Positions 30,282-40,256 of a DNA stretch of 64,000 nt are shown in pieces. The notes below the pieces were generated by a model, which was not told the origin of the DNA, did no database searches, and saw only the letters and a program-made list of their open reading frames with translations. Position numbers and translations under genes: made by a program. Each line of letters starts with the position of its first letter. The stretch's first letter is position 1. The stretch is from Aquisediminimonas profunda (lineage in GTDB: Bacteria > Pseudomonadota > Alphaproteobacteria > Sphingomonadales > Sphingomonadaceae), in assembly GCF_019443285.1 (NCBI RefSeq), contig NZ_CP080327.1, positions 1,670,001-1,734,000 of the forward strand, read 5' to 3'.

Positions 30282-33054
30282 GGGCGCCGAAGTGGTTTGC
30301 AATGGCTGTGCTGATCCGGAGGCAAAGACTGTATGCGTTGGCAATCGGGTCAATATAGGCAGACTGGATTCCCGCATAGGCCTGATCATCGCCGTCCGGA
30401 TAGTCACTTGGTTCATTGACCGAGAAATCCGCCAATGCCGGGGCTTCGACAGGAAAGGCCTTACGCAGCAGGCCGACCGCATCATCGATCCGGAGCGTGA
30501 AGACCATTTCAAGCACGTCATCGCGGCTGATGTCGTTGCTGCGCGAAAACGCCGGAATTTGGACAGCGCGCAGGAACATGTGCTGCATGAGCGCGAGCCG
30601 CAAGGCCTGAAGCACACCCAGGGTTCGGCGGGTTTCCTCCATGTCGTCCGGCCCTTCGGACTTTGGCAAACGTGCGAGGAGACGGTGGAACTTGAGGCCA
30701 TCGACACGCAAACGCGACGCAAGCCTGCGAAAGACTCCTGTCCGGTCATCGCTGGTCAATCTCTCCGCGAGCGCTGTGCAAGCCCCTTCAAGATGCGGCT
30801 CGCTCCCGCGATAGGTGCGGCTGGCCCAATAAGCGCTGTTGAACAGTTCGCCATAAGCCGCGACTGATTTGATGCTCGCCAGGCGATTGGCTGCGCCGAG
30901 CAGGCGAAACAGCTGCCGCCCGCGCGCCGAGGCGCTGATCAGCTCGGAAATTGCTTCGAGATTGTCGTCCGCAGCGGTCCCCGCGCCCGACAGGACGTTC
31001 ACCGGGTAGCCGAGCTGCTGGAGGATGGCATTGTGCGGAATGGCCCGGATTTGCCTGAGGCTCATCTCCCGGTCCGCCGAAATATCCGATTGGCGTCGCG
31101 ACTTGCGCGAACCGGTTTCGTTCAAGAGGCCAAGCCCGAAGGCCGTGATTGCTCGGGCATAAGTGCGTGATGCAAGGTGGTCGCGCTGGACCTTCCGGAT
31201 CCCGCGATAAAAGTCGAGACTGAGGTCGGTGCGCTTGTAGAACGGGTCTTCCGCAGCAGGTGGGGGTGCGATCTCCGTTTCGGCGATACGGGTCAGCGTC
31301 GCGAGCGCCAGCTGTGGGGTCCGGAACAGCAGAAATCCGTCACCGCCCTGAAAACTGGCCTCCAGTTCGGTGCGGATGCCCTGGTGCGCGAACTGGGCCC
31401 TTGCCCAATCGCTCATGGGATGACGCAGCCGGTCGTGAACGCTTGCAGGATGCGCGCCGCGGCCCATGGATTCTCCGTGGGTGTTGAAGATCAATGCAGC
31501 CACATCGCCCAGGCCGTGCTTTGCCATGATCCGCGCCATCCGGCCTTGCAGTCGTTCAATCGCAAGAGCAGCCGGAAGCTGGCCGACAAAGCGCCCGGCA
31601 TCCGAAAAGCCGGTCTGCACTGAAACCCGCCCCCGCATTCGGGCATAGTCGCGATAGGCAGGTTCACCGAGGAGCGCATCGAGGAAGCGTGCGCCATGTT
31701 CCATCGCGCTCTCGGTTTCGAAGAGCGGCGATACGTCGACCTTGTCCGCAATGCCAAACAGGCGCGCGAAATAAAGCGCGGCAAGCACAGTCTGCGGCTC
31801 TTCGCATTCTGCGATCAGCATGCGGATGGGCGTATCGCTGTCCACATGATGGAGGATCTGCGCCATGGCCAGGAACTGGCGCAGCGCAGTAGTATTCTCG
31901 ATCGCAAGCGCCGCAAAATTCGATCGCAGCGGCCTGACGTCGCCCAGCAATGTGCGCATGCGCTTGAGCGCAGTGCCACTGGCAAGATCGAGCGTATTGT
32001 CCGGATCGATGCGCCTGCGGATCGCGTTGTGAAGCTGGGCACTGTTCACGCGGAAATGTATGCCGCCCATGCCAAGCCCGTCGGCGCGCATTGCCGCAGC
32101 TACAGTCAGCAGGGCTTTGGCAGTCTTTTCGTCCTGCGAGGCAGCAAGCGCTTCAAGCTCCGAGATGATCGGCGCCAGAGAGAGCAGTTTTCCGGGCGCT
32201 TCCGCCGTCAAGCGGTTGGCTGCGGCAGAGAGCGCCGCGGGCTGGGAAAGATCAGTCGCAAAAAGCGCGGCCATTTCGCGGCTGTGCGCTTCCGCGGCCT
32301 TCAGGCGTTGCGCGATCCCTTCATCCAGGTCGGCGAGTGCTTCGGCATAGCCGGCAAGACGTTCTGCCTTTTCGAGGAGCCGAAAGCCGATGCTCGTCGC
32401 CCAGCCAATATCGGTTCGGCCATCCATATCGTAGCCGACCCAGGTTGCCAGCCGCCACGGGAGGGGTTTGAAGGATTGCCAACGATCCGGCCAGTACTGT
32501 GCGGCAACATCCAGCAGAACGCCGACCATCGCGTCGCGTGCCGACCCTGCCCGTCGCATCGCTGCAATCGCCTCATCATGCTCGCCAACGAGGGTTATGG
32601 GCGGGCGTTCCGTCTCGATGAGGCAAAGCGTGGCTGGCGCCGTATCTCCGCTGCTCGCCGCTTCGGCTACTGCGTCGCTTTGGGCCGGGGTGAGCAGGAA
32701 CGTCGGGTGACCGGTGAAGACAACATGCAACAGCGGTTGGCTCCACCGGGCGCAATAGCCCTCAAACCCGAGCATTTTTGCGGAAGCATCGGCAAGGGCT
32801 CGCAACCGGTCAGTATTGTCGTCCAGGCCTACCTGCGCCAGCAAGCGACGGATCCGCATGGCGCGGCTTTGTAGGGCTTCGCAGCTGAGATCATTCACCA
32901 GAGCGTCGATCACTGACAGATCGATCACGCCGCCTTCGAGTTCGCGCGAAATGTCCAGGCTCAACTGAAAGACCGGATTGAAGAGCGGCGTTTGCGCGGT
33001 GAGGGCATGGAGTTCCTGAAGCCTGTCGCGCAGATCCTGATTTGTCTTCATCAT
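30274..33054 (-). CDS. Divergent phosphoenolpyruvate carboxylase family protein with altered active site
   Basis: A 926-residue, full-length PEPC-fold protein. Landmarks align with canonical PEPC: VFTGHPTF (112-119; canonical TAHPTE), GYDMDGR (207-213; GGDRDGN), SPLFET (442-447; kept), GFSDAGR (482-488; GYSDSAK), FNTHGESMGRG (523-533; FHGRGGSVGRG), GSRKSRR and RAIP (648-654, 670-673; kept). The first histidine and both later arginine clusters remain, but the catalytic histidine and arginine of the HGR loop, the Glu after HPT, and the C-terminal NTG are replaced. The start overlaps the upstream CoA lyase stop (ATGA). It may carboxylate poorly, use another substrate, or act as a regulator. Confidence 0.85.
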   Translation of the reverse strand: MMKTNQDLRDRLQELHALTAQTPLFNPVFQLSLDISRELEGGVIDLSVIDALVNDLSCEALQSRAMRIRRLLAQVGLDDNTDRLRALADASAKMLGFEGYCARWSQPLLHVVFTGHPTFLLTPAQSDAVAEAASSGDTAPATLCLIETERPPITLVGEHDEAIAAMRRAGSARDAMVGVLLDVAAQYWPDRWQSFKPLPWRLATWVGYDMDGRTDIGWATSIGFRLLEKAERLAGYAEALADLDEGIAQRLKAAEAHSREMAALFATDLSQPAALSAAANRLTAEAPGKLLSLAPIISELEALAASQDEKTAKALLTVAAAMRADGLGMGGIHFRVNSAQLHNAIRRRIDPDNTLDLASGTALKRMRTLLGDVRPLRSNFAALAIENTTALRQFLAMAQILHHVDSDTPIRMLIAECEEPQTVLAALYFARLFGIADKVDVSPLFETESAMEHGARFLDALLGEPAYRDYARMRGRVSVQTGFSDAGRFVGQLPAALAIERLQGRMARIMAKHGLGDVAALIFNTHGESMGRGAHPASVHDRLRHPMSDWARAQFAHQGIRTELEASFQGGDGFLLFRTPQLALATLTRIAETEIAPPPAAEDPFYKRTDLSLDFYRGIRKVQRDHLASRTYARAITAFGLGLLNETGSRKSRRQSDISADREMSLRQIRAIPHNAILQQLGYPVNVLSGAGTAADDNLEAISELISASARGRQLFRLLGAANRLASIKSVAAYGELFNSAYWASRTYRGSEPHLEGACTALAERLTSDDRTGVFRRLASRLRVDGLKFHRLLARLPKSEGPDDMEETRRTLGVLQALRLALMQHMFLRAVQIPAFSRSNDISRDDVLEMVFTLRIDDAVGLLRKAFPVEAPALADFSVNEPSDYPDGDDQAYAGIQSAYIDPIANAYSLCLRISTAIANHFGAHG

Positions 33055-33914
33055 CGTCTTGCCAATATCTTCTGCGCCTGCACGAGGTGCGGTCGATCGA
33101 GCATCTTGCCATTGAGGCTTGCGACGCCAGCATCCGGGTTTGCCTCGAAGACGGCGACGACGGCTTCGGCGTGGGCAATTTCTTCAGGCGTGGGGGTGAA
33201 GGCCGCGTTGATGATCGAAACTTGGGCCGGATGGATCGCCAGCATCCCTGTAAAGCCGTCACGGCGTGCTCTTTGGGCCGCTTCAGCAAGGCCAGCCTCG
33301 TCGCGGAAATCGGCATGGAGCGTATCGATGGGCGCAACTTCAGCCGCCGATGCTGCGAAGAGGCACAACGAACGAGCCAACTGGTAAGGCGCCGTCCATT
33401 GGCCATTTTCCTTGTAACCGGTTGCACCGACGGCTGCGCTCAGATCTTCGGCGCCCCAGGTCATTCCGGCCAGGCGCGGACCAGCGAGGATATAGGACCC
33501 CAAGGTAAAAAGTGCCGCCGGGGTTTCGGTGGCAACAGGGATGATCCGGGTCGATTCCGGCACAAAGCCGAGCGCAGCCTCAAGCTGGTCGAGCACAAGC
33601 GACAGCTCTGCAATGTCCTCGGCGCCCCGAGCTTTCGGCAAGACGATGCCGTCTGGCCGGCCCGGCATTATCGCCTCAAGGTCGGCAAGCGCATCGGGCG
33701 TGTCGAGCGGATTGATGCGGACATAGAATAGGCTTGTCCGGCTGGCAGCATCGGCTTCCAGATGGTTGAGAACCAGTCGGCGTGCCTCGGGCCTGCGCGC
33801 AGCGGCCACTGAATCCTCAAGGTCGAAGATCAGCACGTCGGCACCGACGCTGCCCGATTTCGCGATCTTGGCTTCGCTGTCACCGGGAACGAAAAGGAGC
33901 GAGCGGAGTTTCAT
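33051..33914 (-). CDS. CitE-like CoA-ester lyase (HpcH/HpaI family)
   Basis: A 287-residue TIM-barrel lyase. Motifs: RSLLFVPGDSEAKIAKS, LIFDLEDSV, YVRINPLDT, the Mg-binding Glu in VATETPAALF, and WGAEDLSAA. The family includes malyl-CoA, citramalyl-CoA and beta-methylmalyl-CoA lyases and the malyl-CoA thioesterase; which of these applies cannot be read from sequence. The start at 33914 forms ATGA with the MaoC stop, and its own stop forms ATGA with the PEPC-like gene. Next to a MaoC hydratase, an enoyl-CoA to hydroxyacyl-CoA to pyruvate or glyoxylate plus acetyl-CoA sequence is plausible. Confidence 0.9.
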   Translation of the reverse strand: MKLRSLLFVPGDSEAKIAKSGSVGADVLIFDLEDSVAAARRPEARRLVLNHLEADAASRTSLFYVRINPLDTPDALADLEAIMPGRPDGIVLPKARGAEDIAELSLVLDQLEAALGFVPESTRIIPVATETPAALFTLGSYILAGPRLAGMTWGAEDLSAAVGATGYKENGQWTAPYQLARSLCLFAASAAEVAPIDTLHADFRDEAGLAEAAQRARRDGFTGMLAIHPAQVSIINAAFTPTPEEIAHAEAVVAVFEANPDAGVASLNGKMLDRPHLVQAQKILARR

Positions 33915-34372
33915 GCGGATTGGGGCTTGCGGATCATCAGTGCGGAGCGCTTGCACTGGGCAACAAGTTCGTTCTTCTGGTTGAAGGCCCGATGGATGAA
34001 AACCACGATGCCGTTTTGCGGGCGCGACTTGCTTTCACGGATTTCAGCCACCTCGCTTTCGACGCGCACTGTATCTCCATGAAAGAGCGGCTTTGGAAAG
34101 CGGACCTCATCCCAGCCGAGATTGGCCACCGTTGTTCCCAGCGTCGTATCGCCAACCGAAATCCCGACCATCAGGCCAAGGGTGAAGCAACTGTTGACGA
34201 TCCGTGTACCGAACTCGCTGTTTTCGCGGCAATATTCTTCGTCGAGATGGAGCGCGGCCGGGTTGTGCGTCATTGCGCTGAACAGAAGGTTGTCCGTCTC
34301 CGTCACAGTTCGCTTGAGTGCGTGTCGGAAACTCTGCCCGACCGTGAAGTCTTCAAAATACAGCCCGGCCAT
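33911..34372 (-). CDS. MaoC-family (R)-specific enoyl-CoA hydratase
   Basis: A 153-residue single-hotdog hydratase. The hydratase-2 segment is TDNLLFSAMTHNPAALHLDEEYC with the Asp-His dyad, followed by LTLGLMVGISVGDTTLGTTVANLGWDEVRFPKPLFHGDTVRVESEV. This resembles mesaconyl-CoA and itaconyl-CoA hydratases paired with CitE-like lyases. It is the first gene of a four-gene minus-strand operon with stop/start overlaps. Divergent from the macroglobulin gene, with 133 bases between them. Confidence 0.9.
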   Translation of the reverse strand: MAGLYFEDFTVGQSFRHALKRTVTETDNLLFSAMTHNPAALHLDEEYCRENSEFGTRIVNSCFTLGLMVGISVGDTTLGTTVANLGWDEVRFPKPLFHGDTVRVESEVAEIRESKSRPQNGIVVFIHRAFNQKNELVAQCKRSALMIRKPQSA

Positions 34373-34505
34373 AAGCGATCCCTTGCCGTGAGTGAGATTC
34401 CTGATCCCTATTGTGTTTCGTCGCTCCGGGAAAGCCTAGACTCGGGGTGGCAATTGGCGTCAATTTCGAGGGCGGCCGCGAGGGATTCGCAATCAGGAGG
34501 AAGAT

Positions 34506-37500
34506 ATGGGGTGGAAGCCGTGGGTGATTGTCGCTGGTCTGGCTGCGCTGGCAACTCCTCTCGTTGCTCTCACCGACTCACCCCCGCAGGTGGTCCTCGC
34601 AACACCGGGTGGGGCGGGGGGCAACAGTGGAGTCATAGATCGCTTCACGATGCGTTTTTCGGAACCCATGGTGCCTTTGGGCGATCCGCGAGCCGCGCCA
34701 CCGTTCTCGGTCACATGCCCGATCAGCGGCACGGGGCGCTGGGTTGATCCGCAAACCTTTGTCCACGAGTTTTCACGACCGCTCCCCGGTGGACTGACGT
34801 GTGAGGTCAAGCTGCGCCCGAACCTTGCGAGCGCCAAAGGCGTCAAGCTTTCCGGCGCTGCCAGTTACAAGATCGATACGGGCGGGCCATCTGCGCGTGC
34901 CGTGCTGCCGGGCACATATGATGGCGATATTGAGGAAGATCAGGTTTTCCTCGTTGCGACCAATGTCCAGCCGAACCGGCAATCGGTCGCGGCACAAGGT
35001 TACTGCGCCGTCGATGGAATAGGCGAGAAGATCGCGCTTGATGTGCTCGACCCTGCTGTTGCGCCGAAACTGATCGCCGACCTTGGCACCAACAACTGGA
35101 ACCTGCGCAACTTTCTGGAAGAGGGCGGGTTTCCGGCAGAAGTCTCGGCCAGCGCATCCGAGCGCGCCGCAGCCTATCAGAATGTGGTTGCTGTCAAATG
35201 CCGCCGTCCGCTGCCGCCGGGCCGCGATGTTGCGCTGGTCTGGGGGGCCAACATTGCCGGCAAGGATGGACGTCTTGCCGGGCGTGACCAGCGGTTCGAT
35301 TTCACAGTGCGCAAGGAGTTTTCTGCGCGGTTTGAATGCGGGCGCGTGAATCCGCAGGCAGGCTGCAACCCGGTCCAGCCTGCATATGTGCGCTTTACGG
35401 CCCCGGTACCATTGGCCATGGCCAAGGCCGTGCGGCTGAGCTTCCCGGACGGCACATCGCTTTCGCCAAAACTGACGAAAGAAGAGGAAAACAGCGCGAC
35501 GATCAGCGATCTGAAGTTCGTCGCGCCGCTGCCTGCAGCGGTGAAGGGCAAATTGACGCTGCCGGCGGACATTGCAGATGAAAGCGGTCGAAAGCTCGTC
35601 AATCTTCAGCGATTTCCGCTTGAGGTCAAAATCGATGCTGCACCGCCCTTGGTGAAGTTTGCGGCTGATTTCGGGATTATCGAAGCCAATGAAGGCGGTA
35701 TCCTTCCGGTCACCGTCCGCGCTGTAGAGCCAGCGCTCGCGCAGCGGATCAGCAAGGTCAGCGGAGACATGCTGCGCGTCGATGCGTCTGACGGGCAGAT
35801 CGCTCAATGGCTGCGCGATCTCGACGATGCCAATGACAATGACTTCCGCACCGAGACGATCAAGGGCGAAGAGGTCGATGTGAATTACACGGGCACCAAA
35901 TCCCTACTGAACGGCAAGGGCGAAGGGATGAGCCTTTCACTGCCCGGAAAGGGCAAGGATTTCGAAGTGGTCGGTATCCCGCTGAAGGCGCCGGGATTCT
36001 ATGTCGTGGAACTGAACAGTCCGGTGCTGGGGCAGACGCTGCTGGGACGCAATGTGCCGCGCTATGTGGCAGCAGGGGCACTTGTGACCAACATGGCGGT
36101 CCATTTCAAATGGGGCCGCGAAGCGTCGCTGGCGTGGGTGACGACGCTGGATACCGGTCTACCTGTTGCCGGAGCCGATGTGCGGGTGACCGACAGTTGC
36201 GACGGTAGCCAGCTTGCGCGGGGCGTGACTGACAAGCAGGGTCGACTGACGATCTCGGGCGGGTTGCCGGAACCCGAAACCTCGGGCAGCTGCGATGAAT
36301 CCTCCGAAAGTCACGCGCTGATGATCTCGGCGCGGCAATCTGGCGACTTCAGCTTTACGCTTACCGAATGGGGTGAGGGCATCAGGCCCTATGACTTTGA
36401 CTTGCCTTATGGCTGGTCCGCGCCTGACGATATCATTCACACCATCTTCGATCGCACGCTCGTCCGCGAGGGTGAAACGATCAACATGAAACACATCCTG
36501 CGCCGCCCGATCGGCTCCGGCTTCGGATTTGCGGACGCGATCAATGGCACGTTGAAGCTGACGCATTCCGGGTCCGGTACGACGTTCGACATGCCGGTTT
36601 CGATCGGCAAGGACGGGATCGGAGAAACCAGCTGGACCGTGCCCAAGGGCGCACCGCAAGGCGATTATTCCATGAAGATCGAAACCGGAGAGGACATTGT
36701 CTATCTCGATCAGACCTTCCGCGTCGATGAATTCCGCCTGCCGACAATGAAGGCGACGATTACCGGGCCCAAGTCTGTTCTGGTTCGGCCAACGTCCGTT
36801 CCTCTCGATCTTTTCGTGGGCTATCTGTCCGGAGGGCCGGCGCCCGGACTTGCAGTGAATATCCGCACAGCGTTCGGCACGCGTGACAATACGCCTGAAG
36901 GTTGGGAAGACTGGACCTTTGGTGGCCAGATGGTGAAGGAAGGCACCTTCCCGCTTGCTGGCGACAGCGAAGTAGACCCACCCGCTGAATTGCCATTGGC
37001 GCAGACGCTGCCAGCAACGCTCGGCGCCGATGGCACAGCAAAAACCAACATCGATATCGGTCGCGAGATCGAGGATGCGACCGACATGACGGTCGAAATG
37101 GATTATGAGGATGCCAATGGCGAAACGCTGACTGCCTATCGCAGGATTTCCCTGCTTCCATCGGCAATCCAGTTGGGCATCAAGACCGATGGCTGGTTGA
37201 TGCGCGATAGCGATTTGCGAGTGAAGATCGCCGCTCTCGATACCGAAGGGCACGCGATCAAGGGGCGGCCGGTTCGGCTCGATGTCTATACGCGCGAAAT
37301 ACTCACGGCGCGCCGCCGACTGATTGGCGGCTTTTATGCCTATGACAACCAGGTTCGAGTAACGAAGATCGGTGGCGGATGTTCAGCGACGACGGACCGA
37401 CAGGGGCTTGCGTCCTGCCAACTGGCGCCGGGGGTTTCAGGCGAAGTGACGGTGGTTGCGACGACAACGGATGCCGATGGCAATGTTGCGCGCGCCGTCC

Positions 37501-40256
37501 GGTCGGTCTGGCTTGCCGGAGAGGATGACTGGTGGTTCGGGGGCGACAATGGCGACCGGATGGACCTGATTCCCGAAGCCAAGAGCTACAAGGCAGGTGA
37601 TACCGCCAAATTCCAGGTGCGGATGCCATTCCGGGACGCGACGGCGCTGGTCACGGTTGAACGTGAAGGTGTGCTGTCGAGCTTTGTCACCGAACTTTCG
37701 GGCAAGGATCCGGTTGTGTCCGTGCCGATGCCCGGCGCCTATGCGCCCGATGTGTTCGTGTCGGTTCTGGCCGTCAGGGGCAGGGTGAGCGGCTGGCGGC
37801 AATGGCTTGCCGAAACGGCAAGAGAGTGGAACTTGCCCTTCTTCAATCGTGAAGGCGGAGGGGTCACCGCGCTGGTCGACCTTGCGAAGCCCAGCTACCG
37901 GCTTGGCATCGCCAAGGTGAAGGTTGGCTGGGAGGGGCATCGGCTTGCTGTCAAGGTCAAGGCGGACAAGCCAAAATATGGCGTCCGCGAAACGGCAGGC
38001 GTCGACATCGCGGTTACAGAACCTGGCGGCAAGCCAGCCAAGTCGGCGGAGATTGCCTTTGCGGCTGTCGATGAAGCGCTGCTTCAGCTTTCACCCAATG
38101 ACAGCTGGAACCTGATCGATGCGATGATGGGCGAACGGCCGCTTTCCGTCCTGACTTCAACCGCGCAGACCCAGGTCGTCGGCAAGCGCCATTATGGCAA
38201 GAAGGCCGTTGAAGCGGGCGGCGGCGGCGGTGATGCATCGGCCGTGACTCGAGACGACTTCAAGCCGGTCCTGCTCTGGCGCGGACGTGTCGCACTGGAT
38301 GAAAGGGGAAGGGCCAAGATCCCGGTCCAGCTTTCGGACTCGCTTTCTGCTTTCCGGTTGGTCGCGATTGCCAATGAAGGCGCCGGGCTCTTCGGAACCG
38401 GTGCGGTGACAGTGCGGACAAGTCAGGATCTGCAGCTTTTCTCTGGCCTGCCGCCGCTGGTTCGGACGGGCGACTGGTATGGCGCGAGCTTCACGCTCCG
38501 CAACGCATCCGACAAGCCCATGAAGGTGACGGCAACAGTCAGCGTGACGCCCAGCGTCGCCAAGGGAGAGCCTTTGACGGTAACCATTCCAGCGGGTGGC
38601 GCTGTCCCCGTGACATGGAACCTGACCGCGCCCGAAGGTGTCGGGAAACTCGACTGGACGGTCGAAGCCAGATCATCGAACGGCAAGGCCGCAGACCGGA
38701 TTGCCGTTTCGCAGGACGTGATTCCGGCAGTTCCGACCGAAGTCTGGGCCGCGACGCTGGCCCGCGTGGGCAATGGCGTGCCGATCCCTGTTGCGGCGCC
38801 GGAAGGCGCTTTGCCCGGCGGCTATGTCGATGTGAAGCTGACGGATACCCTTGCACCGCCACTGGCGGGTGTCCGCGGCTATATGAGCGACTATCCCTAC
38901 AACTGCTTTGAACAGCGCCTTTCGCGCGCGGTAGTGCTTGGCGATGCCGGGGCGTGGACGGGGCTGGCCGGAGATATTCCCGCCTATATGGATGGTGACG
39001 GGCTGCTGCGATACTTCCCGATTGCCCAGATTCAGGGCTCCGAAGCGCTGACGGCCTATGTCCTCTCGATGACGGCGGAGGCCGGGTTCCAGATTCCGGA
39101 TGCGCCGAAGGCCCGGATGATTGACGCGATGAAAGCGGTCGTTGACGGGCGGCTTGAGCGGGAAGCGCGCTGGAGCGGCGATGCCCGGCTGATCCGGATC
39201 GCGGCATTGGCGGCGCTCGCACGCAATGGAGCATCGACCCCGGCCATGCTGGGCGCGATCGGCCTTGCCCCGGCTGACATGCCGACATCGGCTTTGACCG
39301 ACTGGCTGGCGGCGATCGACCGCACCAAAGGCGCGAACACCAATCTTCGCCTGACGGCGGAGCGCACCCTGCGCCAGCGGATCGTTTATGAAGGGTCGCG
39401 ACTGGACCTTGCCGATGCGGCGACTGCGCCCTGGTGGATGATGACGTCGGGCGACGAAATGTCGATCAAGGCGTTGCTTGCTGTCCTTGGGCGTCCCGGC
39501 TGGGGTGACGAGGGCCCGAAGATGATGATCGGCACTGCGCTGAGGCAGCGGCGCGGTCATTGGGATACGACGCCCGCCAATGCCTGGGGGACGATTGCCA
39601 CGCGTCGGTTCGCAACCTTGTTCCCGGCAACGGCTGTCAAGGGCGTGACGACGATTGCCCTTGCCGGCAAGAGCCTGACACAGGGATGGCCGATGCCAAG
39701 CGACGGTGGTCTGTTGCGCCTGCCGCTGCCGACGGCACCTGCGCCACTCACGCTTTCGCAGACGGGCGGGGCAGGACCCTGGGCAATGATCAGCGTCCAT
39801 GCCGCGGTTCCCCTGCAGAAGCCGCTTTTTGCCGGGTACCGGTTGACCAAGTCGGTCGCCGTTCTCAGCCAGAAGGTGCCGGGGCAATTGACGCGGGGGG
39901 ATGTGCTCAAGATCACGATCACCGTTGATGCCACGGCAGAGCGCAACTGGGTCGTCGTCAACGACCCCGTGCCGCCCGGCGCGACGATCATCGGCAATCT
40001 GGGCGGTCAATCGGCCATTCTCGGAGCAGCAGCCACGGGCAGTGAAGGTGTTCAGCCTTCTTATATCGAACGTGGCAAGGATGCCTGGCGCGGCTATTTC
40101 GAGTGGGTGCCGCGTGGCCGGTTCGTGACGGAATATGCCGTTCGATTGAACGGCACCGGCAATTTCAGCCTGCCGCCGACCCGCGTCGAAGCGATGTACT
40201 CGCCGGATATCCGCGCACAGGTGCCGAACAAGCCAATCACGGTGGCCATGCGGTGA
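34506..40256 (+). CDS. Bacterial alpha-2-macroglobulin with intact thioester
   Basis: A 1916-residue periplasmic protease trap. An N-terminal Sec signal (WVIVAGLAALATPLVALTD) has no lipobox cysteine, unlike the E. coli homologue. Many immunoglobulin-like MG domains follow, a bait region lies near the middle, and the thioester motif is CFEQ at residues 1467-1470 (SDYPYNCFEQRLSRAV), so covalent trapping should be possible. GGAGGAAGAT precedes the ATG. It overlaps pbpC by GTGA; the macroglobulin-PbpC pair is widespread in proteobacteria and is thought to protect and repair the envelope after protease attack. Confidence 0.96.
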   Translation: MGWKPWVIVAGLAALATPLVALTDSPPQVVLATPGGAGGNSGVIDRFTMRFSEPMVPLGDPRAAPPFSVTCPISGTGRWVDPQTFVHEFSRPLPGGLTCEVKLRPNLASAKGVKLSGAASYKIDTGGPSARAVLPGTYDGDIEEDQVFLVATNVQPNRQSVAAQGYCAVDGIGEKIALDVLDPAVAPKLIADLGTNNWNLRNFLEEGGFPAEVSASASERAAAYQNVVAVKCRRPLPPGRDVALVWGANIAGKDGRLAGRDQRFDFTVRKEFSARFECGRVNPQAGCNPVQPAYVRFTAPVPLAMAKAVRLSFPDGTSLSPKLTKEEENSATISDLKFVAPLPAAVKGKLTLPADIADESGRKLVNLQRFPLEVKIDAAPPLVKFAADFGIIEANEGGILPVTVRAVEPALAQRISKVSGDMLRVDASDGQIAQWLRDLDDANDNDFRTETIKGEEVDVNYTGTKSLLNGKGEGMSLSLPGKGKDFEVVGIPLKAPGFYVVELNSPVLGQTLLGRNVPRYVAAGALVTNMAVHFKWGREASLAWVTTLDTGLPVAGADVRVTDSCDGSQLARGVTDKQGRLTISGGLPEPETSGSCDESSESHALMISARQSGDFSFTLTEWGEGIRPYDFDLPYGWSAPDDIIHTIFDRTLVREGETINMKHILRRPIGSGFGFADAINGTLKLTHSGSGTTFDMPVSIGKDGIGETSWTVPKGAPQGDYSMKIETGEDIVYLDQTFRVDEFRLPTMKATITGPKSVLVRPTSVPLDLFVGYLSGGPAPGLAVNIRTAFGTRDNTPEGWEDWTFGGQMVKEGTFPLAGDSEVDPPAELPLAQTLPATLGADGTAKTNIDIGREIEDATDMTVEMDYEDANGETLTAYRRISLLPSAIQLGIKTDGWLMRDSDLRVKIAALDTEGHAIKGRPVRLDVYTREILTARRRLIGGFYAYDNQVRVTKIGGGCSATTDRQGLASCQLAPGVSGEVTVVATTTDADGNVARAVRSVWLAGEDDWWFGGDNGDRMDLIPEAKSYKAGDTAKFQVRMPFRDATALVTVEREGVLSSFVTELSGKDPVVSVPMPGAYAPDVFVSVLAVRGRVSGWRQWLAETAREWNLPFFNREGGGVTALVDLAKPSYRLGIAKVKVGWEGHRLAVKVKADKPKYGVRETAGVDIAVTEPGGKPAKSAEIAFAAVDEALLQLSPNDSWNLIDAMMGERPLSVLTSTAQTQVVGKRHYGKKAVEAGGGGGDASAVTRDDFKPVLLWRGRVALDERGRAKIPVQLSDSLSAFRLVAIANEGAGLFGTGAVTVRTSQDLQLFSGLPPLVRTGDWYGASFTLRNASDKPMKVTATVSVTPSVAKGEPLTVTIPAGGAVPVTWNLTAPEGVGKLDWTVEARSSNGKAADRIAVSQDVIPAVPTEVWAATLARVGNGVPIPVAAPEGALPGGYVDVKLTDTLAPPLAGVRGYMSDYPYNCFEQRLSRAVVLGDAGAWTGLAGDIPAYMDGDGLLRYFPIAQIQGSEALTAYVLSMTAEAGFQIPDAPKARMIDAMKAVVDGRLEREARWSGDARLIRIAALAALARNGASTPAMLGAIGLAPADMPTSALTDWLAAIDRTKGANTNLRLTAERTLRQRIVYEGSRLDLADAATAPWWMMTSGDEMSIKALLAVLGRPGWGDEGPKMMIGTALRQRRGHWDTTPANAWGTIATRRFATLFPATAVKGVTTIALAGKSLTQGWPMPSDGGLLRLPLPTAPAPLTLSQTGGAGPWAMISVHAAVPLQKPLFAGYRLTKSVAVLSQKVPGQLTRGDVLKITITVDATAERNWVVVNDPVPPGATIIGNLGGQSAILGAAATGSEGVQPSYIERGKDAWRGYFEWVPRGRFVTEYAVRLNGTGNFSLPPTRVEAMYSPDIRAQVPNKPITVAMR

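Noticed and set aside
30282-30749. N-terminal extension of the PaaI thioesterase into the PEPC-like gene
   Set aside because: The extra residues are a shifted-frame reading of the PEPC-like coding sequence, and the hotdog fold begins after 30281.
36159-37253. Long open frames (up to about 590 codons) antisense to the macroglobulin gene, including 38673-40454
   Set aside because: They lie wholly inside a verified protein gene, have no domain content or ribosome sites, and arise from GC-rich codon bias leaving the reverse frames open.
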